Origin: Cytophagales bacterium
GTDB lineage: Bacteria; Bacteroidota; Bacteroidia; Cytophagales; Cyclobacteriaceae
Length of the DNA stretch: 22,081 nucleotides
Direction of reading: 5' to 3'
Assembly (NCBI GenBank): GCA_027317105.1
Contig: DAHVFH010000122.1
Coordinates: 1 to 22,081 of the forward strand
Each line of letters begins with the position of its first letter. The stretch's first letter is position 1. The position numbers and the translations under genes are program-made. Below are positions 15,648 through 22,008 of this stretch, in pieces. Below the pieces are notes generated by a model. It was not told the origin of the DNA, did not search any database, and saw only the letters and a list, made by a program, of their open reading frames with translations.

Positions 15648-16457
15648 ATGAAAATTGCAGTTCATATTACCTTCTTTTTCGTAGAATCCCGATTGCGCTA
15701 TCTTCAGCAGGTGGTGGAAAACTTTGAGAAGTTACCCCATGAGGTTCATTTTTTTATTTACACCAATAGAAAATTGCCAAAACGGATGGTGTCAAAAAAC
15801 ATTCACATTAAAATTCATCCTTATCGAGGATCAGGCCTATTAGGTTATAACAATGGCCTTTGGAATAAACTAGGTTTGACAAGATTTGTTCATCCCTACT
15901 ACCTTACTTGGGAAAACCGCAGGGTTGCCGAACAAATTATTGAGGATTTTGACGCTCAGGTTTACATTGAGGATGACCTTGCTTTCACAGTTGACAATTT
16001 TACCTATTGGCTAAAGTATAAAGATCTCTGTAAAGGGAATGGGTTCAATCTTGGGTTTTTGAGAGTTGAATATGATTCTTCAAATCAAGCGTACCTAACT
16101 GACCTACTTGAGTGGCCTCAAAAAACAATGGAGTTAAATGGACAACGTTTTATGTTTAATAGTTCAAGCCCTTATTGTGGCCTTTGGATTTATGACCGCT
16201 CAGAGCTTAAAGAGTTTATTAAATCAAAAGAATGGAAATTTAAATTCACGGGGCTGGGAATACGCGAAAAATCAGCCATTGGGTGGCATGGCACGATGAT
16301 GGATCGGTATAAAGGAACTCTTCTACCCCTTCATAAAGCTTCGGATGGAGAATACCTGTTGTCCAAAGCCTGCATCATTCACCATATCCCTAACACCTAT
16401 ATCAACGATGCCGTCCATTGTCAATTAAAACTTCCTAAGGTCATCGAAATAATCTAA
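15648..16457 (+). CDS. Putative GT-A-like glycosyltransferase, family not recognised
   Basis: 269 aa. ATG at 15648 is preferred over an in-frame TTG two codons upstream because it opens the first beta strand (MKIAVHITFFFV). No family is recognised with certainty. Visible features are alternating strand/helix spacing like a GT-A fold, an acidic YIEDDLAF motif (107-114) placed like a DxD metal site, and conserved-looking YLTWENRR (85-92) and SPYCGLWIYDRSEL later on. The gene lies 5 nt before another GT2-like gene and opposite a GT2/methyltransferase pair, which supports a glycan role. It could instead be a non-catalytic glycan-binding or scaffold protein. No signal peptide or TM helix. Confidence 0.55.
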   Translation: MKIAVHITFFFVESRLRYLQQVVENFEKLPHEVHFFIYTNRKLPKRMVSKNIHIKIHPYRGSGLLGYNNGLWNKLGLTRFVHPYYLTWENRRVAEQIIEDFDAQVYIEDDLAFTVDNFTYWLKYKDLCKGNGFNLGFLRVEYDSSNQAYLTDLLEWPQKTMELNGQRFMFNSSSPYCGLWIYDRSELKEFIKSKEWKFKFTGLGIREKSAIGWHGTMMDRYKGTLLPLHKASDGEYLLSKACIIHHIPNTYINDAVHCQLKLPKVIEII

Positions 16458-16462
16458 CAATT

Positions 16463-17335
16463 ATGAAAGTCACCGGCTTCACCATCATACGCAATGCCGT
16501 AAAATATGATTACCCCATCGTGGAGGCGATTACTTCTCTGCTTCCACTTTGCGATGAATTTGTTGTGGCCGTGGGAAATTCAGTTGATCATACAATGGAT
16601 TTAATCCGCAATATCAATTCTCCGAAAATTAAAATTATAGAAACAGTTTGGGATGACAGTACACGCGAAGGGGGAAGAACGTTTGCTTTAGAAACAGACA
16701 AAGCCTTGCAAGCGATTTCCGCTGACACGGATTGGGCCTTTTACATTCAAGCCGATGAGGCGGTACATGAAAAATATTACCCTGTAATCCGTGAAGCGAT
16801 GGAAAAATACAAAACCGACCTTTCGGTAGATGGTTTGCTTTTTCATTACAAGCATTTTTATGGCTCCTACGATTACGTGGGTGAGTCTTGGCGGTGGTAT
16901 CGCAGAGAGATCAGAATCGTGCGGTATAATAAGAATGTATTCTCTTATCGTGATGCGCAGGGCTTCCGTAAAAAGCCCAACGAAAAATTAAAGGTGAAAT
17001 TGATTGATGCATTTATCTATCATTATGGATGGGTGAAAGACCCGCGTGCTATGCAGTTTAAACAACAAGATTGGAACAAATTTTATCACGATGATCGCTG
17101 GATCGAAACGAATGTGGCGAAGGTTGAAGAGTTTGATTACAGCAATATTGATTCCCTGACTCTTTTTGAGGAAACCCATCCACAAGCCATGACAGCAAGA
17201 GTTCAGCTCAAAAATTGGAAATTCAATTACGACATTTCCAGGAAAAAATATTCGTTCAAAGAAAAGCTAAAACGCTTCATTTACTCCTTTACAGGCTACC
17301 GGATTGGGGAGTACAAGAATTACAAGATCATCTAA
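16463..17335 (+). CDS. Glycosyltransferase family 2-like protein
   Basis: 290 aa. It opens with KVTGFTIIRNAVKYDYPIVEAI, the form seen in a common Bacteroidota GT2-like family, then DEFVVAVGNSVDHTMDLI (31-48). DWAFYIQADEAVHE (90-103) carries QADE where other GT2 enzymes have DxD. The C-terminal ~60 residues are basic and aromatic (RKKYSFKEKLKRFIYSF) and may associate peripherally with the membrane. Likely a cytoplasmic sugar transferase acting on a surface glycan or lipid. Five nucleotides separate it from the upstream gene, so the two are co-transcribed. Donor and acceptor cannot be told. Confidence 0.78.
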   Translation: MKVTGFTIIRNAVKYDYPIVEAITSLLPLCDEFVVAVGNSVDHTMDLIRNINSPKIKIIETVWDDSTREGGRTFALETDKALQAISADTDWAFYIQADEAVHEKYYPVIREAMEKYKTDLSVDGLLFHYKHFYGSYDYVGESWRWYRREIRIVRYNKNVFSYRDAQGFRKKPNEKLKVKLIDAFIYHYGWVKDPRAMQFKQQDWNKFYHDDRWIETNVAKVEEFDYSNIDSLTLFEETHPQAMTARVQLKNWKFNYDISRKKYSFKEKLKRFIYSFTGYRIGEYKNYKII

Positions 17336-17435
17336 TTGGGGTTTATAAAAGGGCTGGTTTTAACCCAGAACCCTGAAAAGACTCAAAAATACCTGTTTTT
17401 TGGCGTGGCATGATTTTAAAGACAAGGAAACGCAT

Positions 17436-17443
17436 TACTTTTG
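17436..17443 (+). promoter_or_regulatory. Candidate Bacteroidota -7 box upstream of the YcxB-like gene
   Basis: TACTTTTG is an exact match to the TAnnTTTG -7 element of Bacteroidota housekeeping promoters and lies 19 nt before the ATG at 17463. At the expected -33 distance the sequence is ATTTT, only partly like TTG. Plausible promoter for the ycxB-like gene, possibly also recX. Confidence 0.45.
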
Positions 17444-17462
17444 CGATCCTTATTGTTGAACT

Positions 17463-17936
17463 ATGCTTGTAAAAACGAAGAATTACCGATTAGAAAAGAA
17501 AATTTACATCCGCACCGCTTTTTTTAGTATTCTCAAAAAGCAATGGTGGGTAAGCCTTATCGTGCTGGCCATAGGCTGTGGTACAATTTGGATCCCCAGT
17601 TGGTGGTGGATATTTGGGGCACTACTGGGTGCCAGCTTGTTTTTGCTTTTTTGGTGGATCCAATTTTATGGAGTAACCCAACTTGAGCAAGGCAAAACAC
17701 TGTTTGAACGGTTCTCCTATGAAATCAGCAGCCAGCAGATTTTAATGAAAATCAACCCACGGGAAGGCATGCCTATGAAATGGGACCAAATCAAAAGTGC
17801 CAAGATTGGCAAAGATCATTTTGTGCTATTCGTGAACAAAGCCCAACTCATTTACTGGCCTTTCAAAATCTTCAACTCTGATAACGAAAGAAAATTTGTA
17901 ACCAGTATTTTGAAAAACAAAGGATTGGTGAAGTGA
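17463..17936 (+). CDS. YcxB-like membrane protein
   Basis: 157 aa. A short N-terminal strand region is followed by two TM helices (about 28-44 and 47-67) and a cytoplasmic domain (80-152). That domain has the YcxB-like C-terminal pattern: FERFSYEISSQQILMKI, then MKWDQIKSAKIGKDHFVLFVNKAQLIYWPFKIF. The family is widespread but of unknown function. It probably has its own promoter (box at 17436). Downstream of its stop lies 118 nt of repeat-rich sequence and then recX on the same strand, with no terminator seen between them. Confidence 0.75.
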   Translation: MLVKTKNYRLEKKIYIRTAFFSILKKQWWVSLIVLAIGCGTIWIPSWWWIFGALLGASLFLLFWWIQFYGVTQLEQGKTLFERFSYEISSQQILMKINPREGMPMKWDQIKSAKIGKDHFVLFVNKAQLIYWPFKIFNSDNERKFVTSILKNKGLVK

Positions 17937-18030
17937 GGCTGGATTCTGGCTACTCGATTCCGGATCTTGGTAACTAGAAGCTGGTTTACTAGATACTGGA
18001 TTCTGGTAACTGACTACCTGATTCTGAGTT
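17937..18030 (+). repeat. Degenerate ~21-bp tandem repeat, CTGGATTCTGG family
   Basis: Starting right after the YcxB stop, about five imperfect units of 15-21 bp follow the pattern GATTCTGGNNACT: 17939-17954, 17955-17975, 17976-17990, 17991-18011 and 18012-18027. Exact CTGGATTCTGG occurs at 17939-17949 and 17996-18006. Its reverse complement occurs twice, overlapping, in the recX 5' coding region (18087-18104), and variants occur in the anti-sigma-like gene (10892-10945). Unequal units without spacers argue against CRISPR. Confidence 0.75.
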
Positions 18031-18054
18031 TGAAAGTATTTAGAGGACTGGCTT

Positions 18055-18573
18055 ATGAAACTTTATAAACGTACAAAACCTGACATCCAGAATCCAGAAT
18101 CCAGAACCCAACACCCCGTAACCACCCAAGAAGCTTTAGCCAAAATTCTTCGTTACTGCGCTTATCAAGAGCGGTCGCACAAGGAAGTAAAAAATAAATT
18201 GTTTGAATACGGGTTGCGCACACACGAAGTGGATGAAATCCTCGCGCATCTGATTACCGAAGGTTTTCTAAACGAAGCTCGGTATGCCAAAGCTTTTGCG
18301 GGTGGCAAGTTCAGGATCATGAAATGGGGTAGATTAAAAATCCAGCGTGAATTGGAATGGGCTGGACTCACACAACGATGCATTAAGTTGGGACTTTCTG
18401 AAATTGATTCGTCCGATTACGCAAAGGCTGCCAAAAAACTAATCGAGAAGAAAGCCGCGGAGCTTAGTGAAGAAGACCCATTTAAAAAAAAGAACAAAAT
18501 TGCCCAATTTCTGATCGGCAAGGGTTACGAACCAGAGCTCGTTTGGGGTTTTGTGAACGATTTGATAGAGTAA
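18055..18573 (+). CDS. recX: Regulatory protein RecX
   Basis: 172 aa. RecX binds RecA filaments in the cytoplasm and limits recombinase activity. The three-helix repeats are visible: EALAKILRYCAYQERSHKEVKNKL (26-49), then VDEILAHLITEGFLNEARYAKAFAGGKF (58-85), KWGRLKIQRELEWAGL (89-104), and a third repeat ending GYEPELVWGFVNDLIE. The N-terminus (about residues 9-22, DIQNPESRTQHPVT) is encoded by the CTGGATTCTGG-family repeat in reverse orientation and looks like an acquired extension. The complementary repeat lies just upstream of the ATG, so the start codon region could be held in a long-range mRNA hairpin. No recA is nearby. A later start is possible, but the next in-frame ATG is too far inside. 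Confidence 0.88.
   Translation: MKLYKRTKPDIQNPESRTQHPVTTQEALAKILRYCAYQERSHKEVKNKLFEYGLRTHEVDEILAHLITEGFLNEARYAKAFAGGKFRIMKWGRLKIQRELEWAGLTQRCIKLGLSEIDSSDYAKAAKKLIEKKAAELSEEDPFKKKNKIAQFLIGKGYEPELVWGFVNDLIE
18084..18110 (+). repeat. CTGGATTCTGG-family repeat (reverse orientation) in the recX 5' coding region
   Basis: ATCCAGAATCCAGAATCC and following bases contain two overlapping copies of CCAGAATCCAG (18087-18097 and 18094-18104). These are perfect 11-bp complements of CTGGATTCTGG at 17939-17949 and 17996-18006. The repeat encodes RecX residues IQNPES, the same reading frame as in the anti-sigma-like linker (IQHQES). Confidence 0.75.
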
Positions 18574-18583
18574 ATTAGGTTTG
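18551..18583 (+). promoter_or_regulatory. Candidate promoter upstream of the YHS gene
   Basis: TTG at 18551-18553 and TAGGTTTG at 18576-18583 (matching TAnnTTTG) are separated by 22 nt. The box lies 64 nt before the YHS ATG, and the -33 element is inside the recX 3' end. A second near-match TATCCTTTG follows directly. Tentative. Confidence 0.35.
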
Positions 18584-18647
18584 TATCCTTTGCGACAATT
18601 TGCCGGAAAGATAAAACCGATCTTTGATCCAATCCGTATGTTAGTTC

Positions 18648-19106
18648 ATGATGAAAAAATTGATATTTCTGGCACTGCTGTTTTCAACCCATTTATTGAT
18701 GGGTCAAAATGAAAACGCACGAAAAAAGAATTATAACCTCAAAAAAAACATTGCGATTGAAAGCTACGACCCCGTAAGCTATTTTGAAGGGAAGCCCACA
18801 GAAGGCGAATCAAAATGGAGTTATGAGTACAAAGGCGTCTCCTACTTATTCAGTTCCAGGGTTAATCTCACCAAATTCAAAAACAGCCCTGATAAATATG
18901 AGCCTGCCTACGGTGGATGGTGCGCTTATGCAATGGGCGAATCGGGCGAAAAAGTGAAAATTGACCCCGAAACCTTCAAGATTATTGACGGAAAACTTTA
19001 CATGTTCTATAATTTTTGGGGAAACAACACCCTCAATACATGGAACAAAAACGAGAAAACCCTAAAAACTAAAGCTGACAAAAATTGGAAGAAGTTTTTG
19101 CCTTAA
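18648..19106 (+). CDS. Exported YHS domain-containing protein
   Basis: 152 aa with a signal peptide (MMKKLIFLALLFSTHLLMGQ, about 1-20); a second ATG one codon later is an equally good start. The mature protein is a YHS-type domain: IAIESYDPVSYFEGKPTEG, then KGVSYLFSSRVNLTKFKNSPDKYEPAYGGWCAYAM, then KIIDGKLYMFYNFWG. The family is a common small periplasmic protein in Bacteroidota and Proteobacteria, thought to relate to metal handling but without a firm function. Cys in GGWCAYAM is the only cysteine after the signal peptide and is conserved in the family. Monocistronic by spacing. Confidence 0.85.
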   Translation: MMKKLIFLALLFSTHLLMGQNENARKKNYNLKKNIAIESYDPVSYFEGKPTEGESKWSYEYKGVSYLFSSRVNLTKFKNSPDKYEPAYGGWCAYAMGESGEKVKIDPETFKIIDGKLYMFYNFWGNNTLNTWNKNEKTLKTKADKNWKKFLP

Positions 19107-19117
19107 TTCAAACACTA

Positions 19118-19147
19118 TTGATGTAACCCGAGATTTTTTTATCTTTA
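19118..19147 (+). promoter_or_regulatory. Candidate promoter of the DinB / ATP-grasp / LysE operon
   Basis: TTG (19118-19120), a 19-nt spacer, then TATCTTTA (19140-19147) match the Flavobacterium/Bacteroides promoter form TTG-N19-TAnnTTTG except for the last base. The predicted start of transcription would leave a leader of only ~10 nt before the ATG at 19162. An overlapping TATTTTTG (19146-19153) fits the -7 consensus exactly but is very close to the ATG. Confidence 0.45.
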
Positions 19148-19161
19148 TTTTTGAAAAACAT

Positions 19162-19683
19162 ATGAGTCAACTTATACGCGCCTGTAGTACCATTTTAGAT
19201 CAACTCTCCAAAACCCTTCAGCAGCTAACAGAGGCCGAATTTACACGCCCTTCTACAACGTTAAGCGGATCGTCAATCGGTCAACACTTACGTCATACGC
19301 TTGAATTTTTTATCTGCCTGGAACAAGGATATGGAAAAGGGGTTGTCAATTATGACCAACGTGCACACGATAAGTTGATTGAGTCGGACAAGGAGGTGGC
19401 TTTAAATGGGATCGACCAGATCAAAAGATTTATCAACCGAAAAACCGTAGATAAATCGTTGGTATTGGAGGTAGCCTATGATTTGAACATGGCGGAAAAC
19501 GTCCAAGTTCAAACAAATTATTTTCGAGAACTCACTTACAACATTGAACATGCCGTGCACCACATGGCCATTATGAAAATAGGTATTCGGGAAATCGCTC
19601 CGCACGTTTCCATTCCGGTGGACTTTGGTGTGGCGGCTTCTACGCTTCGCTACCGTGGAGAAATAATGACTGAAGCCCATTGA
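19162..19683 (+). CDS. DinB-family (four-helix bundle) protein
   Basis: 173 aa, cytoplasmic and helical. The DinB/YfiT-type metal-binding histidines are visible: SIGQHLRHTLEF (His42, His45) in the second helix and NIEHAVHHMAIMKIG (His130, His133, His134) in the last. This superfamily includes thiol-dependent (bacillithiol, mycothiol) transferases and hydrolases as well as many uncharacterised members, so the reaction cannot be named. The gene is separated from the ATP-grasp gene by 5 nt and is first in a three-gene unit, with a candidate promoter just upstream. Confidence 0.8.
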   Translation: MSQLIRACSTILDQLSKTLQQLTEAEFTRPSTTLSGSSIGQHLRHTLEFFICLEQGYGKGVVNYDQRAHDKLIESDKEVALNGIDQIKRFINRKTVDKSLVLEVAYDLNMAENVQVQTNYFRELTYNIEHAVHHMAIMKIGIREIAPHVSIPVDFGVAASTLRYRGEIMTEAH

Positions 19684-19688
19684 TCTAA

Positions 19689-20717
19689 ATGGCTCTTTCC
19701 GTACGGAGATTTTTCATCAAGCTTTTTCATTGGGAATTTTGGCCGTTTGGAGTCATCCAATTGCCGCTCTTTTTTATGTGGCTCTGGTATTCCATCCGGG
19801 AGCAATCCCTATTTTATTTTTCTGCTTCCAATCCGGGCATCCTCAGTGGCGGCATGATGGGCGAATCAAAATTTGATGTGCTCTCTCTGATCCCAGAAGA
19901 AGTTAAGCCGAAATCTATCTTCATAAAATTTCCTTCCTCAAAAGCTGAGATAGAAACAAAAATGGAAGAAGCCGGATTGAAATTTCCGGTGATCTTCAAA
20001 CCTGATTTAGGCGAGCGCGGATGGATGGTGAGACGAATAAACGACACGAAGGAAATTGAAGGGTACTTAGCTGAAATTAAAACGGATTTCCTTATCCAAG
20101 AATTTGTTACTCTTCCTTTAGAATTTAGCGTTTATTATCTCCGTTTCCCGGGCGAAGAAAAAGGAATTGTCAATTCTATCACGGCAAAAGAATTTCTTTT
20201 CGTTGTCGGTGATGGAAAAAAATCGTTAGAAGAATTGATTTTGGAAAATGACCGGGCAGTCTTGCAATGGGAGTTGCTTAAAGTAAAATTTAATGATCGG
20301 CTCAATGAAATCCTGACCAACGGACAACGGCAAGAATTAGTTTCGATTGGCAATCATTGTCTAGGAACAAAATTTCTAAATCGCAACAGTTTGATTACGC
20401 CAGTACTTTCCGATTCGTTTGATCGGATTAGCAAGCGGGTAAATGGATTTTACTTTGGACGATATGATTTGCGCTGCGCCACTCTTGAAGATCTTGAAAA
20501 AGGGAATATAAAAGTCATGGAGCTCAACGGCTGTGGGGCAGAACCCTCACACATTTACCACCCGGGCGCTTCGTTGTGGAAAGGTGTCAGGGATTTAATC
20601 AGGCATTGGCAAAACATTTATCGCATAAGCAGTGAAAACCATAAACACGGAGTGGCTTATCTTTCGTTTCAGGAAGGCCGATTGATCTATAAAAAATTTA
20701 AGGCATCAAGAGCATAA
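19689..20717 (+). CDS. ATP-grasp ligase-like protein with an N-terminal membrane segment
   Basis: 342 aa. An aromatic N-terminal hydrophobic segment (about 16-37, FWPFGVIQLPLFFMWLWY) may anchor it in the membrane. The region FSASNPGILSGGMMGESK (44-61) resembles the start of an unnamed Bacteroidota/Proteobacteria ATP-grasp family. FPVIFKPDLGERGWMV (99-114) fits the ATP-binding Lys and glycine-rich loop. FLIQEFV (134-140) is the adenine-region strand, and GRYDLRC (257-263) with VMELNGCGAEPSHIYHPG (276-293) gives the Mg-binding Asp260, Glu278 and Asn280. By superfamily it joins a carboxylate to an amine or thiol through an acyl phosphate; substrates unknown. It lies between DinB and LysE-type genes, spaced by 5 and 9 nt. 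Confidence 0.72.
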   Translation: MALSVRRFFIKLFHWEFWPFGVIQLPLFFMWLWYSIREQSLFYFSASNPGILSGGMMGESKFDVLSLIPEEVKPKSIFIKFPSSKAEIETKMEEAGLKFPVIFKPDLGERGWMVRRINDTKEIEGYLAEIKTDFLIQEFVTLPLEFSVYYLRFPGEEKGIVNSITAKEFLFVVGDGKKSLEELILENDRAVLQWELLKVKFNDRLNEILTNGQRQELVSIGNHCLGTKFLNRNSLITPVLSDSFDRISKRVNGFYFGRYDLRCATLEDLEKGNIKVMELNGCGAEPSHIYHPGASLWKGVRDLIRHWQNIYRISSENHKHGVAYLSFQEGRLIYKKFKASRA

Positions 20718-20726
20718 AGAATTTGA

Positions 20727-21290
20727 ATGGAATATTTCTACGTCTTTTTTCTTGGATTTATTTTCAGTTTCATTGGCTCGATACCTCCCGGCACGCTGAA
20801 CGTCTCCATCTTACAAATGGCGCTGGAAGGAAAAATAAAAATAGCCACACGATTTGCCCTGGCTGTTGCGATAGTGGGGTATCCTTATGCCTGGATCGGG
20901 GTGCAATTTGAATATTGGCTGAGCTCGGCCCCCATGATGGTTGAAAATTTTCAATTAATTGCCGCAGTCGTAATGACCGGCCTTGGTGTGTTTAATCTGT
21001 TACCTTCGAAGCAACCTACTGACTTAGCAAAAAAATTTAGCGAAAGCGGATTTAGGCGCGGGCTCACGCTTAGTATTCTTAATCCTATGGCCATACCCTA
21101 TTGGATGGGCTTTACCGCGTACATGAAAGCACAAGGCTGGATTAGCCTGCCCACTGCAGGTTTGCTCCATAGTTATGTATTCGGCACCTCAGTAGGAGCG
21201 ATGGCTTTGCTTTCGCTCGTTATTTATTTTGCTCAACGGTTGGCTCCTTATGCGCAAGGGAGTAAATGGATAAAAATTATTCCGGTTTAA
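20727..21290 (+). CDS. LysE/RhtB-family exporter, frameshifted near the 3' end
   Basis: 187 aa as read, membrane protein with five or six TM helices. The LysE signature GSIPPGTLN (17-25) is present, and LNPMAIPYWMGF (118-129) matches the second conserved loop. The family exports amino acids or small metabolites. The frame ends at a TAA (21288-21290) after KIIPV. The sequence from 21284 in the -1 frame continues as GLILLSLGIYAFSKYYFK and stops at 21338-21340, which fits the usual last TM helix of this family after a conserved Pro-Gly. One missing G near 21282-21285 would restore a 204-residue protein ending at 21340. Last gene of the DinB / ATP-grasp / LysE unit. Confidence 0.8.
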   Translation: MEYFYVFFLGFIFSFIGSIPPGTLNVSILQMALEGKIKIATRFALAVAIVGYPYAWIGVQFEYWLSSAPMMVENFQLIAAVVMTGLGVFNLLPSKQPTDLAKKFSESGFRRGLTLSILNPMAIPYWMGFTAYMKAQGWISLPTAGLLHSYVFGTSVGAMALLSLVIYFAQRLAPYAQGSKWIKIIPV

Positions 21291-21342
21291 TATTGTTAAG
21301 TTTAGGGATTTACGCCTTTTCAAAATATTATTTTAAATAAAA

Positions 21343-21369
21343 AAATCCCAGTAGGTGCTACCGGGATTT
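21343..21369. terminator. Bidirectional terminator between LysE and the His-rich protein
   Basis: Arms AAATCCCAGTAG (21343-21354) and CTACCGGGATTT (21358-21369) pair with a single A/C mismatch and close a GTG loop. On the minus strand the arm runs into seven Ts (complement of 21339-21345), so termination is strongest for the minus-strand gene. The plus-strand tract TTTATAATTAT is weaker. Confidence 0.85.
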
Positions 21370-21387
21370 ATAATTATCCTTTTTTCC

Positions 21388-21762
21388 CTATCGATTTTTC
21401 CAGTCGTCTAATTTTTTGATCTGCTCTTCTTTCAGATAAGGCTTCACTTGCAATCGAAGTGAGTCCAATACTATTTTTTCTTGTTTGCTATAGCTCGTTC
21501 TCAGTGCCTCTAACCTTTTTGAAGCATGGTCAACGGCTGGCTTCATTTTTGTCTTTTGAACACTATCGGCTTGGGTGATATGATAGACTCTGTCAGAGAG
21601 ATTTCGTTTATCAGAATTTTCATGCCGATGCTTTCCATCATGAGAATCCCTATGCCTTCTATGGCGACCATCATCACCGTGTTGAGCAATTGCACCCACA
21701 CTCACTAAAGTTGCCAATCCTAGACCCAGCAACCACTTCCAACTTTTTGCATTTGTTTTCAT
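21388..21762 (-). CDS. Small exported His-rich protein, Spy/CpxP-like helical tail
   Basis: 124 aa from the ATG at 21762, chosen because MKTNAKSWKWLLGLGLATLVSVGAIAQ is a good signal peptide (cleavage about residue 27); an in-frame ATG at 21801 would add 13 polar residues before it. Directly after the cleavage site comes a His/Asp/Arg-rich segment (28-50, seven His) that could bind divalent metal. Residues 55-123 are predicted helical, with YLKEEQIKKLDDW near the end resembling the LTxxQ-type repeat of Spy/CpxP periplasmic proteins. A role in periplasmic metal or envelope stress is inference. Monocistronic, with a terminator at its 3' end. Confidence 0.65.
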   Translation of the reverse strand: MKTNAKSWKWLLGLGLATLVSVGAIAQHGDDGRHRRHRDSHDGKHRHENSDKRNLSDRVYHITQADSVQKTKMKPAVDHASKRLEALRTSYSKQEKIVLDSLRLQVKPYLKEEQIKKLDDWKNR

Positions 21763-21868
21763 ACGTTTTATGTTTTTCGTATTAGACAGTAGTTGATTCA
21801 ATTCTATTCCTAGACCAATGGAAATAAAAGAGGTTGTTATAATTGATTTTACACAAGGGACTTAGTGT

Positions 21869-21919
21869 CTTTGTGACTTAGTGGCAAAACAAGCCAGCGT
21901 TCGCCACAAAGGCACAAAG
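21869..21919. repeat. Palindromic intergenic repeat (CTTTGTGNCTTNGTGGC type)
   Basis: CTTTGTGACTTAGTGGC (21869-21885) is the inverted copy, with two mismatches in 17, of GCCACAAAGGCACAAAG (21903-21919), with a 17-nt spacer. The motif looks like an interspersed repeat that I recall from Bacteroidota intergenic regions; that recollection is not verified here. Confidence 0.6.
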
Positions 21920-21971
21920 CCAAAGATTCAAAAAGCTAAATGATTGCAGGGATATAGATGCGTAATAAATA

Positions 21972-22008
21972 AGGCTTCAAGCGGTCGGCACGACCCAGCG
22001 TGAAGCCT
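21972..22008. repeat. Compound stem-loop, possible REP-like element
   Basis: Outer arms AGGCTTCA (21972-21979) and TGAAGCCT (22001-22008) enclose a second perfect stem GGTCG (21983-21987) / CGACC (21991-21995) with a GCA loop. It is GC-richer than its surroundings. No transposase lies in the window. Confidence 0.5.

Noticed and set aside
17352..17376. Terminator hairpin after the GT2-like gene
   Set aside because: Only a short CTGG/CCAG stem with imperfect flanking GGG/CCC pairing and no T-run.
17937..18030. CRISPR array
   Set aside because: Units are unequal (15-21 bp), degenerate and have no unique spacers of constant length, and no cas genes are present.
21270..21290. Programmed -1 frameshift site in the LysE gene
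   Set aside because: No X-XXY-YYZ slippery heptamer precedes the stop. A simple one-base deletion or sequencing error explains the data better.
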